A DNA stretch of 64,000 nucleotides from an uncultured Sulfitobacter sp. (GTDB taxonomy: Bacteria; Pseudomonadota; Alphaproteobacteria; Rhodobacterales; Rhodobacteraceae), in assembly GCA_947501805.1 (NCBI GenBank), contig CANMXJ010000003.1, positions 372,001 to 436,000 of the forward strand, written 5' to 3'. Each line of letters starts with the position of its first letter. Position 1 is the first letter of the stretch. The notes beneath the pieces are model-generated. The model had not been told where the DNA came from, ran no database searches, and saw nothing but the letters and a program-made list of their open reading frames with translations. The position numbers and the translations under genes were made by a program. This document shows positions 38,858 to 48,095 of this stretch, in pieces.

Positions 38858-39430
38858 ATGAAGCACGCACGACCAGACACACCGGACACGCTTGGGGCTG
38901 ATTTGCGCGCATTGCGCAAGGCGCGCGGGCTGACGCTGGTGCAAATGGCCGACATGCTGGGACGTTCGGTGGGGTGGCTTAGTCAGGTCGAGCGTGACAT
39001 TTCCGAACCCTCGATCACCGACTTGCGCGACATTGCGGCCAAACTGGACGTGTCGGTCTCCATGCTGTTCCGCCATGCTGCCGCTCCGGTCGCGGAAGCC
39101 GGATATGTCGTGCGCCGTGATGCGCGCCGTCCGATGGGCTCGCAAATCGCCGGTTTGGTCGAAGAGTTGCTTTCGCCTGATCTTACGGATGATTTCGAAA
39201 TGGTGCATTCCACCTTTGCCCCGCACAGCCGCATCAAGGATCCTGTCATCCGTCCCACCCAAGAGGTCGCCTATGTTGTTTCGGGACAGCTCGAAATTGA
39301 AATCGAAGGTATCACGCATCTGATCCATCCCGGCGACAGCGTCCGCATTCGTGGCGAGGCATTCCGTTGGGCCAATCCGTTTGATGTTCCCGCTATTGCG
39401 ATCTGGGTTATCGCGCCTCCGGTGTATTGA
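38858..39430 (+). CDS. XRE-family transcriptional regulator with C-terminal cupin sensor
   Basis: A 190-residue regulator. The helix-turn-helix spans residues 8-63 (LRALRKARGLTLVQMADMLG, then VGWLSQVERDISEPSITDL). The cupin domain fills residues 105-185 (EVAYVVSGQLEIEIEG and HPGDSVRIRGEAFRWANP), the usual ligand-sensing half of this family. It sits directly before the GFA and methyl-group dehydrogenase genes and behind an array of inverted half-sites, so it probably controls that operon and itself. Its ligand may be a methylated amine or a product. Confidence 0.87.
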   Translation: MKHARPDTPDTLGADLRALRKARGLTLVQMADMLGRSVGWLSQVERDISEPSITDLRDIAAKLDVSVSMLFRHAAAPVAEAGYVVRRDARRPMGSQIAGLVEELLSPDLTDDFEMVHSTFAPHSRIKDPVIRPTQEVAYVVSGQLEIEIEGITHLIHPGDSVRIRGEAFRWANPFDVPAIAIWVIAPPVY

Positions 39431-39497
39431 ATGGGCTTTGGGGCATGCTTTATTTTCGGGCGGTCTTTTGCCCGCGCTTCAACAGGGAGAGCCTGAG

Positions 39498-39881
39498 ATG
39501 GTAAAAGGAAGCTGCCTGTGCGGCGGAGTAGAATTTGAACTGTCCGGCACATTGCGCAACTCTGTCGCCTGCCATTGCGTGCAATGCCGCAAGACCAGCG
39601 GGCATTATGTTTCCGCTACGCAAGTTGGCCCCGAGCAATTGACACTCATCAAAGACGAGACCCTGCAATGGTATCGCTCAAGCCCACCTGCTGAACGCGG
39701 CTTTTGCAACACCTGCGGATCATCGCTGTTCTGGCGGCATGACAACGATAGAGGTGCCATTTCCGTCATGTCCGGCACTTTGGACGCGCCCACGGGCATC
39801 CACACTGAAAAACACATCTTTGTCGCTGACAAGGGTGACTATTACGACATTGCTGACGGCTTGCCGCAGCGCGATCAATAA
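39498..39881 (+). CDS. GFA-family (glutathione-dependent formaldehyde-activating) zinc protein
   Basis: A 127-residue protein with the GFA zinc-binding cysteines: Cys6 and Cys8 in GSCLCGG, Cys25, Cys27 and Cys30 in ACHCVQC, and Cys70 and Cys73 in GFCNTCGSS. The family speeds conjugation of formaldehyde to glutathione in some bacteria, though many members have unknown roles. Formaldehyde is a by-product of dimethylglycine and sarcosine oxidation, so the placement 12 bases before the first dehydrogenase fits. GGGAG precedes the ATG. Confidence 0.85.
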   Translation: MVKGSCLCGGVEFELSGTLRNSVACHCVQCRKTSGHYVSATQVGPEQLTLIKDETLQWYRSSPPAERGFCNTCGSSLFWRHDNDRGAISVMSGTLDAPTGIHTEKHIFVADKGDYYDIADGLPQRDQ

Positions 39882-39893
39882 CGGAGTATTCTC

Positions 39894-42341
39894 ATGGCTG
39901 ATTTCCCAACAACGGCCCGTGTGGTCATCATCGGCGGCGGTGTTGTCGGCACCTCGACACTTTATCACCTTGCCAAGGCGGGCTGGAAAGATTGTGTTTT
40001 ACTTGAGAAAAACGAACTGACGGCAGGCTCCACATGGCACGCGGCTGGTAACTGTCCGAACTTCGCGGGTTCGTGGGCGGTGATGAACATGCAGCGGGAT
40101 TCGCTGGAAATGTACCGCACCTTAGCCGAAGACGTCGATTATCCGATGAACTACCACGTCACCGGTTCCTTGCGTCTGGGGCATTCCAAAGAGCGCATGC
40201 AGGAATTCGAGCGGGTGGCATCAATGGGCCAATATCAGGGTTTGGAGATGGGCATTTGCACCCCCGCCGAACTCAAGGAAATGCACCCTTTCATGGAAAC
40301 TCATGACCTTGAGGGTGGGCTGTGGGATCCGCTGGACGGGGATATTGATCCTGCACAACTGACCCAAGCCCTCGCCAAAGGCGCACGAGATGCAGGGGGG
40401 CGGATCGAACGCTTCTGCCCCGTGAACGGTATCGAACGGGATGGTGATGAATGGATTGTGAAATCCGACAAGGGCGACATTCGCTGCGAGTTTGTCGTTA
40501 ACTGCGCGGGCTATTACGCACAGCGCGTGGGCGAGATGTTCAAACCCTTCGGCGGGCGCACCGTGCCGATGGTTGTCATGTCCCACCAGTATTTCCTGAC
40601 CGAGCCAATTGCAGAGCTTGAAGCATGGACCAAGGAAAAGGGCCACAAAGTTCCGCTGCTGCGTGACGTCGATACATCTTACTACCTGCGTCAGGATAAG
40701 AACGGCCTGAACCTCGGCCCATATGAGCGCAACTGCAAAGCTCATTGGGTCACGCCCGACGATCCGATGCCGCAGGATTTCTCCTTCCAACTCTATCCAG
40801 ATGATCTGGAACGGCTGGAGTACTACATCGAAGACGCCATGGCCCGCGTGCCGATCCTTGGCACTGCCGGAGTTGGCCGCAACATCAACGGTCCGATCCC
40901 TTACGCGCCTGACGGGTTGCCCATGGTTGGCCCGATGCCCGGTGTGAAAAACGCCTTCGAGGGTCATTCGTTTACCTTCGGCATCGCCCAAGGCGGCGGT
41001 GCGGGCAAGGTTCTGTCGGAATGGATCATGCACGGCGAAACTGAATTGGACATGTGGGCTGTCGATCCGCGCCGCTACACCGATTATACTGACCACGATC
41101 ATTGTCTGGCCAAAGCGCTGGAAACCTACGGCCATGAATACGCCATGCACTTCCCGCATCACGCATGGCCTGCTGGTCGCGACAAGAAACTGTCGCCCGT
41201 GCATGACAAAATCATCGCAACGGGCGGCCAGATGGGCGCCTATAACGGCTGGGAACGCGCCAACTGGTTCGCGCAAGACGGTGATGATACCTCCGAAGAA
41301 GCCACCCAGACATGGGACCGTAACGGCCCTTGGGCGATCCGTATCAAAGAAGAAGTCGAAGCGGTACGCGACAGCGTTGGCGTCCTCGACCTGCCCGGTT
41401 TCTCGCGCTTCAATCTCAGCGGCGCAGGTGCCGCCGAATGGCTGCGCGGACGCATTTCCGGCGGCCTGCCCAAAGTGGGCCGCATGAACCTCGCCTATTT
41501 CCCTGACAGTCGCGGTCGTATCCTGACCGAGATGTCGGTCATGCGACATGATGAGGATTTCTTTACTCTGATCACCGCCGCCACCGCGCAATGGCATGAC
41601 TTTGAACTGCTGAACAAGGCGCTGCCGTCGGGCCTGACCCTGACCGATCACACAACCGAATACTCCACGCTGATCGTCACTGGCCCTAAATCCCGCGAAC
41701 TGTTCGAGGCGCTAGATACGCAAGCGGACCTCAGCGCCACATGGCTCTCCACCCAACCCGCCAAAGTCGCCGGAACCGATTGCGCCCTTGCGCGCGTGTC
41801 CTTCGCCGGCGAACTCGGCTGGGAAATCCACGCGGCCAACGCCGACATTCCAGCGCTCTATGACGCGGTGACAGGCGCAGGTGCGAAACCCTTCGGCATG
41901 TACGCCCTCAACTCCCTGCGCATCGAAAAAGGCTACCGCGCTTGGAAGGGTGACCTTTCCACAGACTACTCCCTGCTTGAAGGCGGCTTGGAGCGTTTCG
42001 TGAAACTCGACAAACCCCAAGACTTCCCCGGCAAGGCGGCGCTGCAATCGGAAAAACAGCAAGGCAGCAAGAAACGCTTTGTCACCATGACCGTCGAGGC
42101 AGGCGACCAAGACGCGCCATACATGTCAACGGTCTGGCACAACGGCGAAGTTGTGGGTGAAACCACCAGCGGAGACTGGGGCCATCGCGTGGGCAAATCC
42201 ATCGCGCTGGGCATGATCAAAACGGAACTGGCTGAGGCAGGCACCGAAGTTGAAATCAACATCTTCGGCAAAGTGTGCAAAGCAACGGTGCAACCCGATC
42301 AACCCCTGTGGGATCCTGAAAACGCAAGGATCCGCGCATGA
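39894..42341 (+). CDS. FAD/GcvT-type dimethylglycine/sarcosine dehydrogenase-like protein (1)
   Basis: An 815-residue fusion. Residues 8-390 form a DAO-type FAD domain with VVIIGGGVVGTSTLYHLAKAG and the motif GSTWHAAGN whose His49 is the position of covalent FAD attachment in dimethylglycine dehydrogenase. Residues about 430-720 are an aminomethyltransferase (GcvT) domain and the last ~90 its C-terminal barrel, which take up the methyl group with tetrahydrofolate. Exact substrate unknown: dimethylglycine, sarcosine or another N-methyl compound. It overlaps the methyltransferase gene by 4 bases. Confidence 0.85.
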   Translation: MADFPTTARVVIIGGGVVGTSTLYHLAKAGWKDCVLLEKNELTAGSTWHAAGNCPNFAGSWAVMNMQRDSLEMYRTLAEDVDYPMNYHVTGSLRLGHSKERMQEFERVASMGQYQGLEMGICTPAELKEMHPFMETHDLEGGLWDPLDGDIDPAQLTQALAKGARDAGGRIERFCPVNGIERDGDEWIVKSDKGDIRCEFVVNCAGYYAQRVGEMFKPFGGRTVPMVVMSHQYFLTEPIAELEAWTKEKGHKVPLLRDVDTSYYLRQDKNGLNLGPYERNCKAHWVTPDDPMPQDFSFQLYPDDLERLEYYIEDAMARVPILGTAGVGRNINGPIPYAPDGLPMVGPMPGVKNAFEGHSFTFGIAQGGGAGKVLSEWIMHGETELDMWAVDPRRYTDYTDHDHCLAKALETYGHEYAMHFPHHAWPAGRDKKLSPVHDKIIATGGQMGAYNGWERANWFAQDGDDTSEEATQTWDRNGPWAIRIKEEVEAVRDSVGVLDLPGFSRFNLSGAGAAEWLRGRISGGLPKVGRMNLAYFPDSRGRILTEMSVMRHDEDFFTLITAATAQWHDFELLNKALPSGLTLTDHTTEYSTLIVTGPKSRELFEALDTQADLSATWLSTQPAKVAGTDCALARVSFAGELGWEIHAANADIPALYDAVTGAGAKPFGMYALNSLRIEKGYRAWKGDLSTDYSLLEGGLERFVKLDKPQDFPGKAALQSEKQQGSKKRFVTMTVEAGDQDAPYMSTVWHNGEVVGETTSGDWGHRVGKSIALGMIKTELAEAGTEVEINIFGKVCKATVQPDQPLWDPENARIRA

Positions 42342-43222
42342 GTGAGATTACCCTTCTGGACGGCGGCATGGGGCAGGAACTGGTGCATCGCGCCGGTGAC
42401 CGGCCCACACCGCTTTGGTCCACCCAAGTCATGATCGAACACCCCGGGCTGGTGGCGGAAGTGCATCGCGACTTTGCCGCCGCTGGTGCAAGCGTCGCCA
42501 CAACCAACACCTATGCAATCCACCGCGACAGGCTGGCAGGCACCGAAGTTGCAGATCAATTCGACACATTGCTTGCCATGGCACTGTCCGAGGCGCAAAA
42601 CAGCGGGTCCGCCCGTATCGCGGGGGCCATCGGCCCTCTGCGTGCATCCTACCGCCCTGACTTGCATCCAGACACCGCCGAAGCCGTGCCGTTGTTTGCC
42701 GAAGTCGCCAAGACCCTTGCACCTACCTGCGATCTCCTGATCTGCGAAACCGTGGTTTCTGTGGCTCATGCGGCTGACGTTTTGGCGGGCGCTTCAGGGC
42801 AGGGCAAACCCGTCTGGCTGGCGCTTTCGGTGCGCGACAAAGACGGCACGCAATTGCGCTCTGGCGAACCCTTGGCTGATGTCCTGCCGGTCATCGCAGC
42901 CTCTGACGCCGCAGCGGTGCTGGTCAATTGCTCCGCCCCCGAAACGATCCCCGCCGCCCTCGATATCCTCGCGCAATCCGGCTTGCCTTACGGTGCCTAT
43001 GCCAATGGGTTCGAACAAATCGCCGAAGGGTTCCTGAAGGCGAAACCAACCGTTGATGCGCTCACTGCCCGCCATGATCTGACGCCGGAACTCTATGCCG
43101 ATCACGCGATGGCATGGGTCGACCACGGGGCCACGATCATCGGCGGTTGTTGCGAAGTTTCTCCCGCCCATATCGCCGAAATCGCCCGCCGCCTGCACGC
43201 GGCTGGCCACACCATTGTCTAG
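42338..43222 (+). CDS. zinc-dependent homocysteine S-methyltransferase (BHMT-like)
   Basis: A 294-residue homocysteine S-methyltransferase-family barrel. Zinc ligands are Cys198 in VNCSAPE and Cys271-Cys272 in GGCCEVSP; LLDGGMGQEL at residues 6-15 binds homocysteine. It transfers a methyl group from a donor such as glycine betaine to homocysteine, making methionine. Betaine is a plausible donor because the flanking dehydrogenases would use the dimethylglycine product; S-methylmethionine is an alternative. ATGA overlap with the upstream gene couples their translation. Confidence 0.86.
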   Translation: MSEITLLDGGMGQELVHRAGDRPTPLWSTQVMIEHPGLVAEVHRDFAAAGASVATTNTYAIHRDRLAGTEVADQFDTLLAMALSEAQNSGSARIAGAIGPLRASYRPDLHPDTAEAVPLFAEVAKTLAPTCDLLICETVVSVAHAADVLAGASGQGKPVWLALSVRDKDGTQLRSGEPLADVLPVIAASDAAAVLVNCSAPETIPAALDILAQSGLPYGAYANGFEQIAEGFLKAKPTVDALTARHDLTPELYADHAMAWVDHGATIIGGCCEVSPAHIAEIARRLHAAGHTIV

Positions 43223-43260
43223 CGCGCCTTTGGCGCGACATCGTCTAAAGGACTATGCCC

Positions 43261-45705
43261 ATGTCTAACGTCCCTTCCCACGCCCGCGTTGTCATCATTG
43301 GTGGCGGCGTCATCGGCTGTTCCGTTGCCTATCACCTGACCAAGCTGGGCTGGCAAGATGTGGTGCTCTTGGAACGTAAGCAGCTGACCTCCGGCACCAC
43401 GTGGCACGCTGCGGGTCTGATTGCACAACTGCGTGCAACGGCGAATATGACCAAACTGGCGAAGTACTCGCAGGAACTCTACGGAGATCTTGAGGCTGAA
43501 ACAGGCGTTGCAACGGGTTTCAAACGCTGTGGGTCAATCACGGTGGCCCTGACCGATGAACGTCGCGAAGAGATATACCGCCAAGCGGCCATGGCCCGTG
43601 CGTTTGGAGTGGATGTCGAAGAAATCAGCCCGAAGGAAGTGCTTGAGAAATACCAACACCTGAACATCGAAGGTGTCACAGGCGCGGTCTACCTCGACAA
43701 GGACGGGCAGGGCGATCCGGCGAACATCGCGCTGGCTTTGGCCAAAGGGGCGCGGCAACGTGGGGCGAAGGTGATTGAACGCACCAAAGCCACGGGCGTC
43801 ACCCGCGAAGGACGGCGCATTACGGGTGTTGATTGGGTCAGTGGCGAGGAAAGCGGGCACATCACTTGCGACCATGTTGTGAATTGCGGCGGCATGTGGG
43901 GCCATGAAGTGGGCCGGATGCTGAACACCAACGTCCCGCTGCAAGCCTGCGAACACTTTTATATTGTGACGGAAGCGATTGAAGGACTGAAACAACTGCC
44001 CGTGCTGCGGGTGCCGGACGAATGTGCGTACTACAAGGAAGACGCAGGTAAAATGCTGTTGGGTGCCTTTGAACCTGTCTCAAAGCCATGGGCGCTGGAC
44101 GGTATTCCGGCGGATTTTGAATTTGATCAACTGCCCGAAGATTTCGATCACTTCGAACCGATCCTTGAAGCCGCTGTTGAACGTATGCCGATGCTTGCGG
44201 ATGCAGGTATCCACACGTTCTTTAACGGTCCGGAAAGTTTTACCCCGGACGATGCCTACCACCTTGGACTTGCGCCCGAGATGGACAACGTCTGGGTCGC
44301 TGCCGGATTTAACTCCATTGGTATCCAGTCTGCGGGTGGCGCGGGTATGGCGCTGGCGCAATGGATAGAAGACGGCGACAAACCCTTTGATCTGGGCGAT
44401 GTAGACATTGGTCGCATGCAGCCATTCCAGGGCAACAAGACGTATCTGGCGGAGCGGTCCAAAGAAACGCTGGGCCTGCTCTATGCTGACCATTTCCCTT
44501 ACCGTCAGAAGGCAACGGCACGTGGCGTTCGTCGCACGCCGTTCCACCAACACCTGCTGGATCGCGGCGCAGTGATGGGTGAACTTGCAGGCTGGGAACG
44601 CGCCAACTGGTTCGCCAACAAGGGGCAGGAACCGAAATACGAATACTCTTGGCAGCGTCAGAACTTTTTTGACAATGTCGCCGCTGAACATATGGCTGTG
44701 CGCGAGAATGTCGGCATGTACGACATGTCGTCCTTTGGCAAAATCCGCGTTGAGGGCCGCGATGCCTGCGCCTTTCTCAACCACATTGGCGGCGGGCAAT
44801 ATGACGTTGCGGTGGGCAAGATCGTCTATACCCAATTCCTTAACCGCAACGCCGGGATCGAGGCGGATGTGACTGTTACCCGCTTGTCCGAAACCGCCTA
44901 TCTAGTGGTCACGCCCGCGGCGACCCGTTTAGCCGATGAAACATGGATGCGCCGCCATCAGGGCGATTTCAACGTGGTGATTACGGATGTCACAGCGGGC
45001 GAGGGTGTCTTGGCCGTGATGGGACCGCGTGCGCGTGACCTGATGCAGCTCGTCTCACCCAACGACTTTTCTAACGATGTGAACCCCTTCGGTACTGCTC
45101 AAGAGATCGAGATCGGCATGGGGCTGGCCCGCGTGCACCGCGTGACTTACGTGGGCGAATTGGGCTGGGAAATCTACATGAGCGCCGATCAGGCAGGGCA
45201 TGTTTTTGAAACGCTGGCAGAGGCGGGGCAGGATTTGAACCTGAAACTCTGCGGGATGCATATGATGGACACCTGCCGCATCGAAAAGGGCTTCCGTCAC
45301 TTTGGCCACGATATTACCTCAGAGGATCACGTGCTTGAGGCGGGTCTTGGCTTTGCTGTGAAAACCGACAAGCCGGATTTCATCGGACGCGATGCAATGC
45401 TGCGCAAGAAGGACAGCGGATTGGAAAATCGCATGGTGCAATTCAAGCTGACCGATCCCGGACCCCTATTGTATCACAACGAACCTATTGTGCGGGATGG
45501 CGAGATCGTCGGGTTCCTGTCTTCTGGCGGATATGGTCACGCGACGGGCGGTGCGATGGGTCTCGGCTATGTCCCGTGCAAAGGTGAAAGCGTGGCGGAC
45601 ATACTGGCCTCAAGCTACGAGATCGACGTGGCCGGTACGCGGGTCAAAGCCGAAGCGTCATTGAAGCCGATGTACGACCCAAAATCCGAACGTGTGAAAG
45701 TGTGA
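43261..45705 (+). CDS. FAD/GcvT-type dimethylglycine/sarcosine dehydrogenase-like protein (2)
   Basis: An 814-residue protein of the same fold order as the one at 39894: FAD domain (VVIIGGGVIGCSVAYHLTKLG, then GTTWHAAGLIAQLRA with the FAD-linking His49), then GcvT domain and C-terminal barrel. The two are paralogous but clearly diverged: AGLIAQLRATANM here against AGNCPNFAGSWAV there, so they may act on successive or different substrates. The ATG at 43261 has AAAGGA eight bases before it; the ATG at 43255 adds two residues. This is the last gene of the proposed operon. Confidence 0.86.
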   Translation: MSNVPSHARVVIIGGGVIGCSVAYHLTKLGWQDVVLLERKQLTSGTTWHAAGLIAQLRATANMTKLAKYSQELYGDLEAETGVATGFKRCGSITVALTDERREEIYRQAAMARAFGVDVEEISPKEVLEKYQHLNIEGVTGAVYLDKDGQGDPANIALALAKGARQRGAKVIERTKATGVTREGRRITGVDWVSGEESGHITCDHVVNCGGMWGHEVGRMLNTNVPLQACEHFYIVTEAIEGLKQLPVLRVPDECAYYKEDAGKMLLGAFEPVSKPWALDGIPADFEFDQLPEDFDHFEPILEAAVERMPMLADAGIHTFFNGPESFTPDDAYHLGLAPEMDNVWVAAGFNSIGIQSAGGAGMALAQWIEDGDKPFDLGDVDIGRMQPFQGNKTYLAERSKETLGLLYADHFPYRQKATARGVRRTPFHQHLLDRGAVMGELAGWERANWFANKGQEPKYEYSWQRQNFFDNVAAEHMAVRENVGMYDMSSFGKIRVEGRDACAFLNHIGGGQYDVAVGKIVYTQFLNRNAGIEADVTVTRLSETAYLVVTPAATRLADETWMRRHQGDFNVVITDVTAGEGVLAVMGPRARDLMQLVSPNDFSNDVNPFGTAQEIEIGMGLARVHRVTYVGELGWEIYMSADQAGHVFETLAEAGQDLNLKLCGMHMMDTCRIEKGFRHFGHDITSEDHVLEAGLGFAVKTDKPDFIGRDAMLRKKDSGLENRMVQFKLTDPGPLLYHNEPIVRDGEIVGFLSSGGYGHATGGAMGLGYVPCKGESVADILASSYEIDVAGTRVKAEASLKPMYDPKSERVKV

Positions 45706-45773
45706 CGGGTACAATCTAGGCCTTTCGGGGGCTGTCACATTACCCTAACCAAAGGGGTGACTGGAGACCCGTG

Positions 45774-46694
45774 ATGCGCAACCCTGACAGCCTGCCAACC
45801 AAAGCAAACGAGGACACCCCGCAGGGGCTGGCCTTTGCCATGACAGCTTACATCATGTGGGGCTTCCTGCCACTTTATATGAAGCTGCTGGCGCACATTC
45901 CTCCTGCTGAAGTGGTTGTACATCGCATCCTGTGGTCGCTGCCGATTGCCGCGGTGGTCCTTATTTTCCTGCGTCGTACCGATGCCCTGCGTGAGGCGTT
46001 GCGCACACCGCGCATGCTGGGAATGGCCTGTGTCACAGCTGCACTGATCTCGATCAACTGGGGTATCTACGTTTACGCAATTGCATCCGGAAACGCGCTG
46101 GCAGCCTCGCTCGGCTACTACATAAACCCCTTGTTCAGCGTTTTTCTCGCGGCTGTCTTATTGGGCGAACGCCTTAGCCGTGCACAGATGTTGGCGATTG
46201 CCCTAGCCGCCGCCGCAGTTGTCGTGATCGCGGTTGACGCGGGTCAGGTCCCTTGGGTGGCTTTGGCGCTAACCCTGACTTGGGGATTCTACGCACTGGC
46301 CAAGAAAAGCCTGCCGATCGGGCCAAACCAAGGATTCCTGCTTGAAGTTCTGATCCTGTTGGTTCCGGCAATCGGCTATCTTTTCTTTCTTGTCGTAACG
46401 GGCCAATCTCATTTTTCACTCAGCCTTACTCGTGACAGTTGGTTGTTGATGGGCTGCGGTCTGGTAACGGCGGTGCCACTGATGATCTATGCCAACGGTG
46501 CCAAGCTGCTGCGCCTGTCGACCATCGGCGTCTTGCAATACATTGCGCCGACGATGATTTTTCTCGTCGCAGTCTTTGTCTTTGACGAGCCATTTGGCCG
46601 CGCCCGTATGATCGCATTTCCAATGATTTGGCTCGCGCTGGTGATCTATTCCGTCTCAATGATCCGCCAGATGCGAGACGCGAAAATGGCCTAA
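45774..46694 (+). CDS. rarD: EamA-family transporter RarD
   Basis: A 306-residue inner-membrane protein with ten predicted hydrophobic segments in the two-repeat DMT arrangement, beginning GLAFAMTAYIMWGFLPLYMKLL. RarD homologues are annotated as chloramphenicol-sensitivity proteins, but the natural substrate is not known. ATG at 45774 has GGAG seven bases upstream; GTG at 45771 is also open. It shares its last 4 bases with the convergent NTF2-like gene. Confidence 0.87.
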   Translation: MRNPDSLPTKANEDTPQGLAFAMTAYIMWGFLPLYMKLLAHIPPAEVVVHRILWSLPIAAVVLIFLRRTDALREALRTPRMLGMACVTAALISINWGIYVYAIASGNALAASLGYYINPLFSVFLAAVLLGERLSRAQMLAIALAAAAVVVIAVDAGQVPWVALALTLTWGFYALAKKSLPIGPNQGFLLEVLILLVPAIGYLFFLVVTGQSHFSLSLTRDSWLLMGCGLVTAVPLMIYANGAKLLRLSTIGVLQYIAPTMIFLVAVFVFDEPFGRARMIAFPMIWLALVIYSVSMIRQMRDAKMA

Positions 46695-47101
46695 GATAGC
46701 GCCTCGCGGAACTTGAGAAACCGCGCATCTGTCTTGACCCGTTCATTCATCGCGGCGCGTAGCGCACCGATGGTCTTGTGTGGACGCATGACCACCTCGA
46801 AATCTTGCATTTCGCCCGCCTCGTTCAAAGTGATTAGATCAACGCCGACGCAATCAAGCCCTTCAACTTTGCACTGAAACTCCAAGGCCCAATCGTTGCC
46901 AGCGCCCATAACACGGCGATACTCAAAATCAGTAAAAACCTCGTTCACATGCCCCAACACTGCTGAGACGGCCTCGCGCCCTGTCCATGTCGCCCAGTAG
47001 GTCGGCGGGCTGAAACGCACATCCTCTGCCATCAGCGCAGGCACGCGGCTATGATCGTTGGCCAAAACGCTGTCGTGAAATTTCTGGATGGTCGGGTGCA
47101 T
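46691..47101 (-). CDS. NTF2-like / SnoaL-like domain protein
   Basis: A 136-residue protein of the nuclear transport factor 2-like cone fold: HPTIQKFHDSVLANDHSRVPALMAEDVRF is spread over residues 2-30 and VYATW-like TYWATWTGREAVSAVLGHV follows. The family covers small ligand-binding or isomerase-like proteins of many functions. AAGGAGACTG precedes the ATG at 47101, which decides the start. Function unknown; no partner gene. Confidence 0.8.
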   Translation of the reverse strand: MHPTIQKFHDSVLANDHSRVPALMAEDVRFSPPTYWATWTGREAVSAVLGHVNEVFTDFEYRRVMGAGNDWALEFQCKVEGLDCVGVDLITLNEAGEMQDFEVVMRPHKTIGALRAAMNERVKTDARFLKFREALS

Positions 47102-47175
47102 ATCAGTCTCCTTTGAGGCAAAGTTTGCCATGTGACGGGTTGAAAACCTACCCGCGATCTGTGACCAGACATGCC

Positions 47176-47823
47176 ATGGACGCAACGTATTCCCCGCCTC
47201 AAGATGACCTCGTGGTTTTGCATGAAGATGCTGAAGTGCTGTTGGTGGATAAACCCGCTGGTCTGCTTAGCGTGCCGGGCAAAGGTCCTCACCTTGCCGA
47301 TTGTCTGCTGGCGCGTATTCAGGCGGTGTTTCCGCAGGCTTTGCTGGTGCATCGTCTGGACCGGGATACATCCGGCGTGATGATCTTTGCCCAGACACCT
47401 TATGCGCAACGCCATCTTGGCTTGCAGTTTGAAAAGCGCATGACCCGCAAAACCTATGTGGCGCGGGTCTGGGGTAAGCCGGCGGAGAAATCAGGGGAAA
47501 TTGATTTGCCATTGATCGTGGACTGGCCGAACCGTCCTTTGCAAATGGTGTGCCACGAAACAGGTAAATCGGCACAGACTGAATGGAAGCTGATCAAAAG
47601 TGATGGTGAAACATCGCGCATCCGCCTCAGACCGAAAACCGGACGTAGTCACCAGTTGCGGGTACATATGCTCGCACTTGGCCATCCGATACTGGGGGAT
47701 CCGTTCTATGCAAGCGGGCCTGCGCGCGACTATCCGCGGATGATGCTGCATTCCGAGGAGTTGCGATTCAAGCATCCCCAAGGCGGGCATTCGACAAGAA
47801 TTCGGGCCAAGGCACCGTTTTGA
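47176..47823 (+). CDS. RluA-family RNA pseudouridine synthase
   Basis: A 215-residue pseudouridine synthase. The catalytic Asp is Asp62 in HRLDRDTSG; RKTYVARVWG and the C-terminal RLRPKTGRSHQLRVHML complete the family pattern. It resembles RluA (tRNA U32 and 23S rRNA U746) more than RluC or RluD because it has no S4 domain. Start taken at ATG 47176 (MDATYS); no strong ribosome-binding site is visible. A 178-bp inverted-repeat element begins 10 bases after the stop. Confidence 0.87.
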   Translation: MDATYSPPQDDLVVLHEDAEVLLVDKPAGLLSVPGKGPHLADCLLARIQAVFPQALLVHRLDRDTSGVMIFAQTPYAQRHLGLQFEKRMTRKTYVARVWGKPAEKSGEIDLPLIVDWPNRPLQMVCHETGKSAQTEWKLIKSDGETSRIRLRPKTGRSHQLRVHMLALGHPILGDPFYASGPARDYPRMMLHSEELRFKHPQGGHSTRIRAKAPF

Positions 47824-47832
47824 CAGGACAAG

Positions 47833-48010
47833 ATTGAGTTTAACGGCCAAGTGAAGTCGGGTTGCAGCGCTTAGCACTTCGTTCATCATGTTTGGCTAGC
47901 GTTAGCGGGCATGGATAGCTGGAGAGCGATCCCGTGTGCCGAGTGAAGCTGTGGACAACGGTGGGAATGGACTGCTTCGGGCCCGACTTCACTTGGCCGT
48001 TAGACTCAAT
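47833..48010. mobile_element. 178-bp element with 29-bp inverted terminal repeats (MITE-like, no transposase)
   Basis: The ends 47833-47861 and 47982-48010 are inverted copies of each other over 29 bp with one mismatch; the core arm includes AACGGCCAAGTGAAGTCGGG. The inner 120 bp carry no ORF. No target-site duplication is obvious. It fills most of the gap between rluA and the aldehyde dehydrogenase. It could be a non-autonomous transposon remnant, an intergenic repeat or a large hairpin RNA element. Confidence 0.65.
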
Positions 48011-48012
48011 TC

Positions 48013-48026
48013 TGAACTATAGTTCA
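48013..48026. repeat. 14-bp perfect palindrome
   Basis: TGAACTATAGTTCA reads the same on both strands and starts two bases beyond the right end of the inverted-repeat element. It could be part of its target site or a protein-binding site; nothing more can be said. Confidence 0.4.
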
Positions 48027-48046
48027 AACGCTGCCGTCAGAAATGG

Positions 48047-48070
48047 AAAAGGGCCACCCGAAGGCAGCCC
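48047..48070 (-). terminator. Rho-independent terminator with TTCG tetraloop
   Basis: On the minus strand GGGCTGCC and GGTGGCCC pair (8 bp with two G-T) around TTCG, followed by TTTTCC. It lies 25 bases after the aldehyde dehydrogenase stop. Confidence 0.85.
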
Positions 48071-48095
48071 CATTCTGATATTACATCGCACGATT

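Noticed and set aside
40221..41651. Minus-strand open frame of 476 codons
   Set aside because: Antisense to the first FAD/GcvT dehydrogenase, no family similarity.
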